Assembly: GCA_029582155.1 (NCBI GenBank)
Contig: CM055895.1
Coordinates: 10,330,544-10,394,543 of the forward strand
Length of the DNA: 64,000 bases
Reading direction: 5' to 3'
Source: Panopea generosa
Taxonomy: Eukaryota > Mollusca > Bivalvia > Adapedonta > Hiatellidae
The position numbers and the translations under genes are program-made. Below the pieces are notes generated by a model. The model ran no database searches. It worked only from the letters and a program-made list of their open reading frames with translations, and was not told the origin of the DNA. This document shows positions 23,053 through 36,291 of the stretch, piece by piece; position 1 is the first letter of the stretch, and each line of letters opens with the position of its first letter.

Positions 23053-26000
23053 CACAATGCAGAGAGTACTGCATCTTTCTGTATCAGGTTGGGTCCAATT
23101 CCGGATTGCACCAGAAAATGGATCGAACATTGCAGAAAGTACTGTATATTTCAATATCAAGTGTGGTCCAATGACGGATTGCACCAGTAAATGGATCTCA
23201 CAATGCAGAGAGTACTGCATCTTTTTGTATCAGGATGGTTCCAATACCGGATTGCACCAGAAAATGGATCAAACAATGCAGAAAGTACTGTATCTTTCTA
23301 CATTATGTTGATTCCAATAGCGGATTGCATTAGTAAATGGGTCTAACAATGCAGAATGTTCTGTATATTTCTATATCAGGTGAGGTCCAATGGCGGATTG
23401 TACCAGTAAATGGATCTAACAATACAGAAAGTACTGTGTCTTTCTATATCAGGCGATGTCCAATGGCTGATTGAACCAGTAAATGGATCTCACAAAGCAG
23501 AAAGAACTGTATCTTTCTATATCAGATGATATCCAATGGCGGATTGTACCAGTAAATGGACCTCACAATGCAGAAAGAACTGTATCTTTCTATATCTGGT
23601 GAGGTAAAATGGCGGATTGTACCAGTAAATGGATCTCGCAATGCAGAAAGTACTGTATTTTTCTGTATCAGGTGAGGTCCAATGGTGGATTGCACCAGTA
23701 AATGGGTCTAGAAAAGCAAAACGTACTGTATATTTCTTTATCAGGTGAGGTCCAATGGTAGATTGCACCAGTAAATGGGTGTAGAAATGCAGAAAGTACT
23801 ATATATTTCTATATCAGGTGAGGTCCAATGGCGGATTACACCAGTAATTGAATCTAACATTCCAGAAAGTACTGTATATTTTTATATCAGGTGAGGTCCA
23901 ATGGCGGATTGCACCAGTAAATGGATCTCACAATGAAGAATGTACTGTATATTTTTATATCAGATGGGGTCCAATGGCGCATTTCACCAGTAAATGGATC
24001 TCACAATGCAGGTAGTACTGTATATTTCTACATCAGGTTGATTCCAATGGTGGATTGTACCAGTAAATGGATCTCACAACGCAGAAAGTACTTTATCGTT
24101 CTATATCAGGTGATGTCCAATGGTGAATTGCACTAGTAAATGGGTCTAGAACTGTCGAAAGTACCGTATATTTCTATATCAGGTGAGGTCCAATGACGGA
24201 TTGCACCAGTAAATGGAACTCACAATGCAAACAGTACTGTATATTTCTACATCAGATGAGGTCCAATGGCGGATTGCACCAGTAATTGGATCTAACAATT
24301 CAGGAAGTACTGTATATTTCTATAACAGGCGAGGTCCAATGGCGGATTGCACCAGTAAATGGATCGCACAATGCGGAAAGAACTGCATATTTCTATATCA
24401 GGTGAGGTCAAATGGCGGATTGCATCAGTAAATGGATTAAATAATACAGAAAGAACTGTATCTTTCTATATCTGGTGAGGTCAAATGGCGGTTTGCACCT
24501 GTTACTGTAAATGAATCTAAATATGCAGAAAGTACTGTATATTTCAATATCAGGTGAAGTCCAATGGCGGATTGCACCAGTAAATGGATCTCACAATGCA
24601 GAATGTACTGTATATTTTTATATCAGATGGGGTCCAATGGCGGATTTCACCAGTAAATGGATATCACAAAGCAGGTAGTACTGTATATTTCTACATCAGG
24701 TTGATTCCAATGGTGGATTGTACCAGTAAATGGATCTCACAACGCAGAAAGTACTTTATCGTTCTATATCAGTTGAGGTCCAATTGGTGGATTGCACTAG
24801 TAAATGGGTCTAGAACTGTTGAAAGTACTGTATATTTCTATATCAGGTGAGGTCCAATGGCGGATTGCACAAGTAAATGGGTCTAGAAATGCAGAAAGTT
24901 CTGTATATTTCTATCAAGTGAGGTCCATTGGCGGATTGTACCAGTTAATTGATCTCACAATGCAGAAAGTACTGTATCGTTCCATATGGGATGAGGTCCA
25001 TTGGCGGATTGCACCAGTAATTGAATCTTACAATGCAGAAAGTACTGTATATTTCTATATCAGGTGAGGTCCAATGGCGGATTGCACCAGTAATTGAATC
25101 TTACAATGCAGAAAGTACTGTATATTTCTATATCAGGTGAGGTCCAATGGCGGATTGTACCAGTAATTGAATCTTACAATGCAGAAAGTACTGTATATTT
25201 CTATATCAGGTGAGGTCCAATGGCGGATTGTACCAGTAAATGGATCTCACAATGCAGAGAGTACTGAATCTCTTTATTTCCGGTAGGGTCTAATGCCAGA
25301 TTGCACCAGTAAATGGATCTAACAATGCAGAATGTACTCTACATTTCAATATCAGGTGAGGTCCAATGGCGCACTGCACCAGAAAATGGATCTCACAATA
25401 CAGAAAGTTCTGTATATTTCTACATCAGGTTGATTCCAATGGCGGATTGCACTTGTAAATGGGTCTAACAATGCAGAATTTACTGTATATTTCTATATCA
25501 GGTGAGGTCAAATGGCGGATTGCACCAGTAAATGGATCTCACAATGCAGAATGTACTGTATATTTCTATATCAGGTGAGGTCGAATGTCGGATTGCACCA
25601 GTAAATGAATCTAACAATGCAGAATGTACTGTATATTTCTATATCAGGTGAGGTCCAATAGCAGATTGTACCAGTAAATAGATCTCACAATGCAGAAAGT
25701 ACTGTATCTTTTTATATCAGGTGAGGTCCAATGGCGGATTGTACCAGTAAATGGATCTCACAATGCAAAAAGTACTGCATCTTTCTATATCATATGATAT
25801 CCAATGGCGGATTGTACCAGTAAATGGATCTCATAATGCAGAAAGTACTGTATTTTTCTATATCAGGTGAGGTCCAATGGCGGATTGTACCAGTCAATGG
25901 ATCTCACAATGCAGAAAGTACTGTATCATTCTATAGCAGGTGAGGACCAATGGTGGATTGCCCCAGTAATGGGTATAGAAATGCAGAATGTACTGTAAAT

Positions 26001-28667
26001 TTCTATATACGGTGAGGTCCAATGGTAGATTGCACGAGTAAATGGGTCTAGAAATGCAGAAAGTATTATCAATTTCTATATCAGGTGAGGTCCAATGGCG
26101 GATTGCACCAGTAATTGAATTTAACAATGCAGAAAGTACTGTATATTTTATATCAGGTGAGGTCCAATGGCGGATTGCATCAGTCAACGGATCTCACAGT
26201 GCAGAAAATTCTGTATTATATTTCTACATCAGGTTTATTCCAATGGTGGATTGCACTAGTAAATGGATCTAACAATGCAGAATGTACTGTATATTTCTAT
26301 ATCAGGTGAGGTCCAATGGCGGATTGTACCAGTAAATGGATCTCACAATGCAGAGAGTACTGAATCTCTTTATTTCCGGTAGGGTCTAATGCCAGATTGC
26401 ACCAGTAAATGGATCTAACAATGCAGAATGTACTCTACATTTCAATATCAGGTGAGGTCCAATGGCGCACTGCACCAGAAAATGGATCTCACAATGCAGA
26501 GAGTACTGCATCTTTCTGTATCAGGTTGGGTCCAATTCCGGATTGCACCAGAAAATGGATCGAACATTGCAGAAAGTACTGTATATTTCAATATCAAGTG
26601 TGGTCCAATGACGGATTGCACCAGTAAATGGATCTCACAATGCAGAGAGTACTGCATCTTTTTGTATCAGGATGGTTCCAATACCGGATTGCACCAGAAA
26701 ATGGATCAAACAATGCAGAAAGTACTGTATCTTTCTACATTATGTTGATTCCAATAGCGGATTGCATTAGTAAATGGGTCTAACAATGCAGAATGTTCTG
26801 TATATTTCTATATCAGGTGAGGTCCAATGGCGGATTGTACCAGTAAATGGATCTAACAATACAGAAAGTACTGTGTCTTTCTATATCAGGCGATGTCCAA
26901 TGGCTGATTGAACCAGTAAATGGATCTCACAAAGCAGAAAGAACTGTATCTTTCTATATCAGATGATATCCAATGGCGGATTGTACCAGTAAATGGACCT
27001 CACAATGCAGAAAGAACTGTATCTTTCTATATCTGGTGAGGTAAAATGGCGGATTGTACCAGTAAATGGATCTCGCAATGCAGAAAGTACTGTATTTTTC
27101 TGTATCAGGTGAGGTCCAATGGTGGATTGCACCAGTAAATGGGTCTAGAAAAGCAAAACGTACTGTATATTTCTTTATCAGGTGAGGTCCAATGGTAGAT
27201 TGCACCAGTAAATGGGTGTAGAAATGCAGAAAGTACTATATATTTCTATATCAGGTGAGGTCCAATGGCGGATTACACCAGTAATTGAATCTAACATTCC
27301 AGAAAGTACTGTATATTTTTATATCAGGTGAGGTCCAATGGCGGATTGCACCAGTAAATGGATCTCACAATGAAGAATGTACTGTATATTTTTATATCAG
27401 ATGGGGTCCAATGGCGCATTTCACCAGTAAATGGATCTCACAATGCAGGTAGTACTGTATATTTCTACATCAGGTTGATTCCAATGGTGGATTGTACCAG
27501 TAAATGGATCTCACAACGCAGAAAGTACTTTATCGTTCTATATCAGGTGATGTCCAATGGTGAATTGCACTAGTAAATGGGTCTAGAACTGTCGAAAGTA
27601 CCGTATATTTCTATATCAGGTGAGGTCCAATGACGGATTGCACCAGTAAATGGAACTCACAATGCAAACAGTACTGTATATTTCTACATCAGATGAGGTC
27701 CAATGGCGGATTGCACCAGTAATTGGATCTAACAATTCAGGAAGTACTGTATATTTCTATAACAGGCGAGGTCCAATGGCGGATTGCACCAGTAAATGGA
27801 TCGCACAATGCGGAAAGAACTGCATATTTCTATATCAGGTGAGGTCAAATGGCGGATTGCATCAGTAAATGGATTAAATAATACAGAAAGAACTGTATCT
27901 TTCTATATCTGGTGAGGTCAAATGGCGGTTTGCACCTGTTACTGTAAATGAATCTAAATATGCAGAAAGTACTGTATATTTCAATATCAGGTGAAGTCCA
28001 ATGGCGGATTGCACCAGTAAATGGATCTCACAATGCAGAATGTACTGTATATTTTTATATCAGATGGGGTCCAATGGCGGATTTCACCAGTAAATGGATA
28101 TCACAAAGCAGGTAGTACTGTATATTTCTACATCAGGTTGATTCCAATGGTGGATTGTACCAGTAAATGGATCTCACAACGCAGAAAGTACTTTATCGTT
28201 CTATATCAGTTGAGGTCCAATTGGTGGATTGCACTAGTAAATGGGTCTAGAACTGTTGAAAGTACTGTATATTTCTATATCAGGTGAGGTCCAATGGCGG
28301 ATTGCACAAGTAAATGGGTCTAGAAATGCAGAAAGTTCTGTATATTTCTATCAAGTGAGGTCCATTGGCGGATTGTACCAGTTAATTGATCTCACAATGC
28401 AGAAAGTACTGTATCGTTCCATATGGGATGAGGTCCATTGGCGGATTGCACCAGTAATTGAATCTTACAATGCAGAAAGTACTGTATATTTCTATATCAG
28501 GTGAGGTCCAATGGCGGATTGCACCAGTAATTGAATCTTACAATGCAGAAAGTACTGTATATTTCTATATCAGGTGAGGTCCAATGGCGGATTGTACCAG
28601 TAATTGAATCTTACAATGCAGAAAGTACTGTATATTTCTATATCAGGTGAGGTCCAATGGCGGATTG
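21794..28667. repeat. 3437-bp tandem duplication within the satellite (two copies)
   Basis: 21794-25230 is repeated at 25231-28667, offset 3437 bp. Identical peptides read from both copies at this offset at least ten times, which implies near-perfect identity. The copies separate at 25231/28668 (TACCAG versus CATCAG). It includes most of the second 1096-bp block, so a third copy of that block sits at 25394-26489. Confidence 0.88.
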
Positions 28668-28993
28668 CATCAGTAAATGGATCTCACAATGCAGAAAGAA
28701 CTGTATCTTTCCATATCAGATGAGGTCCATTGGCGGATTGCAGCAGTAATTGGTTCTAACAATGCAGAAATTGCTGTATATTTCTATATCATATGAGGTC
28801 CAATGGCGAATTGCACTAGTAATTGAATGTAACAATGCAGAAAATAATATATATTTCTATATCTCGTGAGGTCCAAAGGCGGATTGCACTAGTAATTGGA
28901 TCTAATAATGCAGAAATAAGTGTATATTTCTATATCAGGTGAGGTCCATTGGCGGATTGCACCAGTTAATGGATCTCACAATGCAGAAATGAT

Positions 28994-29526
28994 TTCATGC
29001 TTTCAACACGAAATACTAGCTTAGCTGCACGGATCAAAGGCCAGAAGGGCTGATGCAATGGCGAATTGTATGTTGCTCGTCATCCGTTAGCAGCACTGTC
29101 TCTGAAATCATTAGACCAGTCAAAACTCGAACTAAACATGGATGTTTCTAATTCATACCAGACTACACACAAGATTATTTTATAAATCTAAAAATGGCCA
29201 CCATCACTAAAATCTTCAAATGTCTTCTTTGGGAAAACGGTTTATTTTCATTTCTTCACACAATCACATAAGTTTCAATCCTAACATTTTTGCGGCGAAT
29301 TGATGCTTTGCATCAAGTTTTTCTTGTGCTATTTTTGGTGGCTGTGTACTCTGTATGCTACGCCAAGTGCAGCGCGTGGTCCGGTGGTAGAGTATCGAGC
29401 ACATGATCGGGTTACCAAGGACAACGTCTAGCGTCTAGCGGGACCCGGGCTACGTTCAGCTCGCTTAAACGTTTGATAACGTTAACTAACATTTTTTCCT
29501 GGACACTGGTTCAACCTCTTATTATA
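28994..29526. other. intergenic between satellite and Harbinger
   Basis: No gene seen. GTGGTCCGGTGGTAGAGTA at about 29379 resembles a tRNA A box, but no B box follows at the right distance. Confidence 0.35.
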
Positions 29527-29862
29527 GGTATTTCCTATCTATCCCGATGCCGATACTAACTTGGATTTCGATAATTATCAAAGGGTTTTCTCAAACGTTT
29601 TGTTGAAATAGCATATGTAAATACAAGGGCGTATATAGACTTAGCATGCACATTGTTTAAATTTTCCTCAAAATAATGTAATTAGGCATAATACAAACGA
29701 AAGTGTTTCTTGACCGCCGTTCATATTTGTTCTTTCATAAGGTACAACTACTTTGCACACGTGAAAATTTAGCTCTTAGATAAATAATTACGCAGAGGAG
29801 CAGCCAGTTCATATAAATTACATTCGATACAACTAATACAGAGTATCTATTTCTTTACAACT

Positions 29863-31130
29863 ATGGATAGACGACGAAGTATGGATCGACGACAGCGAGT
29901 TTTTGATATACGACAGCGGCGTGCGGTTGTTGCATTATTACCGGCTTTGATACAACCTCCGCCAGACAATACTGAGATTTTTCACCAGGTTTTGACATTT
30001 TTGATGATTCTCGTATGATTACCACCCTCATCTGATACTGACATTCGTTTTCGACATTTTTCAATAGATGTAAATACAAATAAAGGTATAGACGTCTTTC
30101 AAAAGTGTTCAAACTATAGATAGCAGTTCTATCAAATTACTGGTGAGACACCGGAGACCTTTCTGGAATTGCAGAATTTACTTCTTATTCATGATGACAG
30201 GGAATATATGTTATCTATAAAGAATCGAGTTCTGCTTTTTTTGTAATTTGGCTACGGACTTATCCTACATATCAAATGTTAGTAACTATATTTAGCATAA
30301 GTAAGTCGACAGTGAGTCACGATATTCGGAGACTTATACCAATATCCTTTGAAAATTTAAGACATCTCGTGACTTGGATGAGCGGCTGACAATGCGAGGG
30401 GTGTGGTGATAATACCTAATGTCGTTGGTGCCATTGATGGTACATCACATGAATTTCAGAGACCAGAGACCAGATACCGAGCCCAACGAACAATACTACT
30501 CTGCTCACCGGATTTCACTGTATACATACTTAGGTTGTAGTAGATGTGTATGGAGTCATACGGCTCATTGAAAGTTGGGTTTTAGGGCATCATAATGATG
30601 CGCAACAATTTGGGCTCATGCTTCAAATTGAGACAGATTTACATTTTACTCCTGGACCCAATTGTTCAAAGCTCAGTTAGTTTAACTTTCTTTTAAGTGA
30701 AATAAAATTTACAACTTCAATAGTTTCTATACTTAATAATTGTATGGCAATTTAAATGCATTTTTAGAAACAAAATGGCATATTTTCATAATTTTCAATA
30801 AAATAATAACCTAAAATGCTGCAAATATCAAAATATCATGATTTGAAAATATCACTTAACCCAAGGTTAAGCTAAACAAGCTTTAACAATTGGGCCTAGG
30901 GGATAAGATTTAACCAAACAGAGTCCCTTCATAACACCACATAGGGCTACACAGCTTGCAAGAAACAGAGTCCAAAAACAAACATACTCGAAACAAGAGT
31001 TTGTGTAAATCATTCAATTGCCGAGTTGAAAATGTACAAAGTTACAGGGTCTTTATGGCGACATCCTGGACATCTGCTATCATTAATTGCTGCATTTGTT
31101 TGTAGAAGAAAACAATTAGAACTTATTTTG
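29863..31130 (+). pseudogene. Harbinger-type (DDE_Tnp_4) transposase remnant
   Basis: Pieces in different frames read in order like a HARBI1-type transposase. An N-terminal MDRRRS...RQRR segment starts at 29863. QFYQITGETPETFLELQNLL starts near 30123. A helix-turn-helix-like YQMLVTIFSISKSTVSHDIR lies near 30270-30330. NVVGAIDGTSHEFQRPE, with the first catalytic Asp, lies near 30418-30470. VVDVYGVIRLIESWVLGHHN then NDAQQFGLMLQ, with the second Asp region, lies near 30536-30630. After the MITE, NHSIAELKMYKVTGSLWRHP lies near 31010-31065. Many stops and frameshifts make it inactive. Confidence 0.8.
30652..30900. mobile_element. MITE nested in the Harbinger transposase
   Basis: Inverted termini pair as GGACCCAATTGTTCAAAGCT (left) with GGCCCAATTGTTAAAGCTTG (right end, reverse complemented), for about 40 bp in all. 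It splits transposase homology: the segment before ends at LHFTPGPN and the next resumes after 30900. The interior is AT-rich with no coding. Confidence 0.75.
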
Positions 31131-31373
31131 TAATCGGTTGTACTATCAGTATTATTAAATAAAGCACAACACTGAATCAAAGATCCTGATTTTATAAATC
31201 TATGTACGCCCTTGTATTTACTTATGATATTTCATCAACAAATCGTTTGAGAAAACCCCTTGATAATTATCGTGATCCAAATCCGTACAGGCATCGAGAT
31301 AGGTAGGATATGCACGCAGAACGCGATGGTTTTAGGGAACCAGTCATTAAACGCGTTTGCTGTTTAACGGTAG

Positions 31374-31697
31374 ACCACAGAGTGGTCTAGGGGCAGAGCG
31401 TCCGCCTTGCATGCGGAAGGTCGTGGGTTCGATCCCCGGCCCGGTCATACCAAAACTTTAAAAATGGTACTAGAAGCTTCCTCGCTTGACGCTCAGCATT
31501 TACAGGACAGTTATAGGTCTGGTCGGCCCGGTGTCAGTATAATGTGACTTACCAGGGTATCATACCATGTGTCTGCGGCACGATACTCCAGTGTGACAGC
31601 GCTCAGAATACTGTCTCGAGTAGACACCGTCGCGATATGACTGAAAAATTGTTGAAAGCGACGCTAAACACCATACAACAACAACAACAACAACAAC
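31374..31697 (+). repeat. tRNA-derived SINE, family B
   Basis: The head resembles tRNA-Ala: A box GTGGTCTAGGGGCAGAGCG, anticodon stem TCCGC/GCGGA with loop CTTGCAT (anticodon TGC), B box GGGTTCGATCCCC. The acceptor arms do not pair. A body of about 240 bp follows with TGTCTGCGGCACGATACTCC and GAAAGCGACGCTAAACACCA, ending in (CAA)n. A minus-strand relative lies at 52617-52918. Confidence 0.8.
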
Positions 31698-32384
31698 TGT
31701 TTAACGGTGCTTAACGCAGCCCTGTCAAAGTTGTAAAAACTAATTTCACACTTAATGTAAAAAAATTAATTACATGAATGCTACGTATCCGATTGTTTAT
31801 ATCTCTTTTATAAAATTTGTTTACTGATTCGTGCATTTCTAAACGCTATTTAAAATAACTTTTGGGGTTTCATGTTTCCTCGGCCATACATTTTCCAATT
31901 CATTATTTTAAAACGAGGAAACATATAAATTTCATTAGTTTAAAAAATGTTCAGAGTTCTAATCGTTATCCTATGATTACATTATGCATACTACATTAAT
32001 TATGTATGATTTGTGACGACCAAATGAAAGCATGGTTGCTTAACTGCACACTGTGTCTAAAAATATCGTAGTTGTTGATGATTCACGAGTCATATCACAA
32101 AAATCAATTATCTAATTTGGCCAAATAAAAAATCTCTACAATATCTAATAAGTGTAAAACTAGTTCTTGTAAATATAATTTATACTTTACGGAGGAGCAA
32201 ATCCGCCACTTGACATGTTAAGCATCAGCGGTATGTGCTGCACGTGCAGAAAAGGTATTTCGTGCCAAATAGTTGTGCATGAGTAACTGCATAGACTTTC
32301 CCAGTTGGCCTATGTAAAATCAATACATTGCCTGTTAATGTCGTTTACAAAATTCAATAAATACGAAAAATTGACGAAAAATTT
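31698..32384. other. intergenic, nothing recognised
   Basis: AT-rich with no coding or structured RNA seen. Confidence 0.4.
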
Positions 32385-35300
32385 ATATGGATTGTAGTGT
32401 CAAGGTGACAAAGATTATTTATTTATATAGATAACAGCGTCAGAACGACAGGGAAGCTTTGTTTATATGAATTATAGTGTCAGGGTGACATGGATGCTTT
32501 GTTTATATGGATTATAGTGTCAAGGTGACAAGGATTATTTATTTATATAGATTGTAGTGTCAGGTCGAAAGGGATGCTTTGTTAATATGGATTGTAGTGT
32601 CAGTGTGACATAGATGCTTTGTTTATATGAATTGTAGTGTCATGGTGACAGGGATGATTATTTATATGGATTGTTGTGTCAGGGTGACAGGGATGATTTA
32701 TTTATATGGATTGTAGTGTCACGGTGACAAGGATGATTTATTTATATGGATTGCAGTGTCAGAGTGACAGGGATGATTATTTATATGGATTGTAGTGTCA
32801 GGGTGACAGGGATGATTTATTTATATGGATTGTAGTGCCACGGTGACAGGGATGATTTATCTATATGGATTGCAGTGTCGCGGTGACAGGGATGATTTAT
32901 TTATATGGATTGTAGTGTCAGAGTGACAGGGATGATTTATTTATATAGATTGTTGTGTCAGGGTGACAGGGATGATTTATTTATATGGATTGTAGTGTCA
33001 GGGTGATAGGGATGATTTATTTATATGGATTGCAGTGTCGCGGTGACAGTGATGATTTATTTATATGGATTGTAGTGTCAGGGTGTCAGGGATGATTTAC
33101 TTATATGGATTGTAGTGTCAGGGTGACAGGGATGATTTATTTATATAGACTGCAGTGTCAGAGTGACAGGGATGATTAATTATATGGTTTGTAGTGTCAC
33201 GGTGACAGGGATGATTTATTTATATTGATTGTAGTGTCAAGGTGACAGGGATGATTTATTTATATGGATTGCAGTGTCACGGTGACAGGGATGATTTATT
33301 TATATGGATTGTAGTGTCAGAGTGACAGGGATGATTTAATTATATGGATTGTTGTGTCAGGGTGACAGGGATGATTTATTTATATGGATTGCGGTGTCGC
33401 GGTGACAGTGATGATTTATTTATATGGATTGTAGTGTCAGGGTGTCAGGAATGACTTACTTATATGGATTGTAGTGTCGCGGTGACAGGGATGATTTATT
33501 TATATAGACTGCAGTGTCAGAGTGACAGGGGTGATTATTTATATGGTTTGTAGTGTCACGGTGACAGGGATGATTTATTTATATGGATTTTAGTGTCAGG
33601 GTGACAGGGATGATTTATTTATATGGAGTGTTGTCTCACGGTGACAGGGATGATTTATTTATATGGATTGCAGTCTCGTGGTGACAGGGATGATTTATTT
33701 ATATGGATTGCAGTGTCAGGGTGACAGTGATGATTTATTTATATGGATTGTAGTGTCAGGGTGACAGGGATGATTTACTTATATGGATTGTAGTGTCAGG
33801 GTGACAGGGGTGATTTATTTATATGGATTGTAGTGTAAGGGTGACAGTGATGATTTACTTATATGGATTGTAGTGTCAGGATGACAGGGATGATTTACTT
33901 ATATGGATTGTAGTGTCAGGGTGACATGGATGATTTACTTATATGGATTGTAGTGTCAGGATGACAGGGATGATTTACTTATATGGATTGTAATGTCAGG
34001 GTGACAGGGGTGATTTACTTATATGGATTGTAGTGTCAGGATGACAGGGATGATTTACTTATATGGATTGTAATGTCAGGGTGACAGGGGTGATTTACTT
34101 ATATGGATTGTAGTGTCAGGATGACAGGGATGATTTACTTATATGGATTGTAGTGTCATGGTGAAAGGGATGATTTACTTATATGGATTGTAGTGTCAGG
34201 GTGACAGGGATGATTTATGTATATGGATTGTAGTGTCAGGGTGACATGTATATATTTATATATATATAGATTTAGAATCAAAGTGATAGGGATGCTTTGC
34301 TTTTATGGAATGTAATGTCAGGGTGACAGTGATGCTTTGTTTATATGGATTGAAGTATCCGGGTGACAGGGATGTTTTTTTTATATTGATTGTAGAATCA
34401 AAGTCATAGGGATGCTTTGTTTATATGGAGTGTAGTGTCAGAGTGACCGAAATGCTTTGTTTATATGGATTGTAGTTTCACGGTGATAGGGATGCTTAAT
34501 TTATATTGATTGTAGTACCAAAGTGATAGGGATGCTTTGTTTATATGGATTGTAGTATCAGGGTGACAGGATGATTTGTATACATATAGATTTAGAATCA
34601 AAGTGATAGGGATGCTTTGTTTATATGAATTATAGTGGCAGAGTGACATCGATGATTCATTTATATGGATTATAGGGTCAGGGTGACAAAGATGCTTTGT
34701 TTATAATGATTGTAGTGTCAGTGTGACAGGGATGCTTTGTTCATATGGATTGTAGTGTAAAGATGACAAGGATATTTTGTTTATATGGATTATAGTGTAA
34801 GGGTGACAGGGAAGCTTTGTTTATATAGAATAAAGTGTCAGGGTGACATTGATGATATATTTATATGGATTATAGTGTCAGGGTGACAGGGATGCTTTGT
34901 TTGTAGGAATTGTAGTGTCCGGGTGATAGGGATGCTTTGTTTATATGAATTATAGTGTCAGGGTGACATTGATGATTTATTATAAGGATTATAGTGTCAG
35001 GCGACAGGGATGCTTTGTTAATATGGATTGTAGTGTCAGGTTGACAGGGATGCTTTGTTGATATGGATTAAAGTGTCAGGGCGGCAGGGATGCTTTGTTG
35101 ATATGGATTATAGTGTCAGGCGACAGGGATGCTTTGTTGATATGGATTATAGTGTCAGGTTGACAGGTATGCTTTGTTGATATGGATTACAGTGTCAGGG
35201 CGGCAGGGATGCTTTGTTTATATGGACTGTAGAGTCAGTGTGACAAAGATGCTTTGTTTATATGGATTGCAGTGTAAGGGTGACAGGGATGATTTATTTA

Positions 35301-36005
35301 TAAGGATTGTAGTGTAAGGGTGACAATGATGATTTATTTATATAGATTGCAGTGTCAGGGTGACAGGGGTTATTTACTTTTATGGATTGCAGTGTCAGGG
35401 TGACAGGGGTTATTTACTTTTATGGATTGCAGTGTCATGGTGACAGGAAAAGTTTACTTCTATGGATTGTAGTGTCCGGGTGATAGGGATGATTTACTTC
35501 TATGGATTGTTTTGGCCGGGTGATAGGGATGATTTACTTCTATGGATTGTATTGTCCGGGTGATAGGGATGATTTACTTCTATGGATTGTATTGTCCGGG
35601 TGATAGGGATGATTTACTTCTATGGATTGTAGTGTCCGGGTGATAGGGATGATTTATTTATATGGATTGTAATGTCCGGGTGATAGGGATGATTTACTTC
35701 TATGGATTGTATTGTCCGGGTGATAGGGATGATTTACTTCTATGGATTGTAGTGTCCGGGTGATAGGGATGCTTTATTTATATGGATTGTAATGTCCGGG
35801 TGATAGGGATGATTTATTTATATGGATTGTAGTGTCAGGGTGATAGGGATGATTTATTTATATGGAGTGACAGGGATACTTTGTTAAAATGGACTGTATT
35901 GGCAGGATGGCATGGATGCTTTGTTTATATGGATTTAGTGGCAGGGTGACAGGGATGATTTGTTTATATGGATTAAAGTGGCAGGGTGATAAGGATGCTT
36001 TGTTG
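32385..36005. repeat. 40-bp minisatellite, about 90 units
   Basis: The unit is close to GTGTCAGGGTGACAGGGATG then ATTTATTTATATGGATTGTA. Units are homogeneous in the middle (about 32640-34250). A GATGCTTTGTTTATATGGAT variant dominates at 34250-35280, and a TCCGGGTGATAGGGATGATT variant at 35460-35830. At about 33850-34140 alternate units differ regularly (GGATGACAGGGATG versus GGGTGACAGGGGTG), a local 80-bp higher-order repeat. Confidence 0.95.
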
Positions 36006-36224
36006 GAATAGATCGTAATGTAAAAGTTATATAGATGCTTTGTTGCTGTGGTGAAGTTTCAGAATGATGTGAGTGATATTTTGCTAAATGTAGTGTATAT
36101 AGAAATACAACATGTGTTCGACATTTTTTAACATATCGCCATTGACATACTCGTGAAATGTCACTTATAAATATTCTGTTGTAATAAATATTCAGTTTAA
36201 TTTATATGCCAATTATGAATCAAT

Positions 36225-36291
36225 ATGCACCGCTTTGTCCGGCTGACTTTCTTGATGATGATGCTAGTAGCTGGCTTAAGTACTGTTAATG
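36225..36291 (+). CDS. candidate signal-peptide exon of an unknown secreted protein
   Basis: An ATG opens 22 codons reading MHRFVRLTFLMMMLVAGLST then VN, and a splice-donor-like G|GTAAAG follows at 36291/36292. A basic start, a Met/Leu/Val-rich core and a small-residue end are what a cleavable signal peptide looks like. I could not find a convincing following exon, so this may be chance. If real, its gene runs on the plus strand; a possible terminal exon near 40647 is listed separately, but the intron phases do not match directly. Confidence 0.25.

Larger units (their letters stand above)
19684..28993. repeat. 73-bp satellite array, about 127 units
   Basis: The unit consensus is close to CAATGCAGAAAGTACTGTAT, ATTTCTATATCAGGTGAGGT, CCAATGGCGGATTGCACCAG, TAAATGGATCTCA (73 bp). 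Neighbouring copies start 73 bp apart, for example ATTGCACCAG at 25081 and ATTGTACCAG at 25154. Most units differ by 5-20%, except inside the large block duplications. Because 73 is not a multiple of 3, the many short open frames across the array are by-products and are not genes. Confidence 0.95.
29527..31313 (+). mobile_element. Harbinger-like DNA transposon, decayed
   Basis: It is about 1.8 kb, including a 245-bp nested MITE. The ends form inverted repeats of about 112 bp (29527-29640 and 31200-31313). Shared pieces include CGATAATTATCAA, GGTTTTCTCAAACG and AAATACAAGGGCGTA. Between them lies a broken Harbinger-type transposase. The exact outer base and the 3-bp target duplication could not be fixed. 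Confidence 0.8.

Noticed and set aside
19869-28504. Many 60-119-codon open frames on both strands of the 73-bp satellite
   Set aside because: They repeat with the array (identical peptides at offsets 1096 and 3437), sit in all frames and occur on both strands, so they are by-products of the repeat.
29861-30112. Minus-strand 83-codon frame
   Set aside because: Antisense of the Harbinger transposase N-terminal segment.
31376-31448. tRNA-Ala (TGC) gene
   Set aside because: The A and B boxes and anticodon stem are good, but the acceptor ends do not pair and a SINE body with (CAA)n tail follows; a second copy exists.
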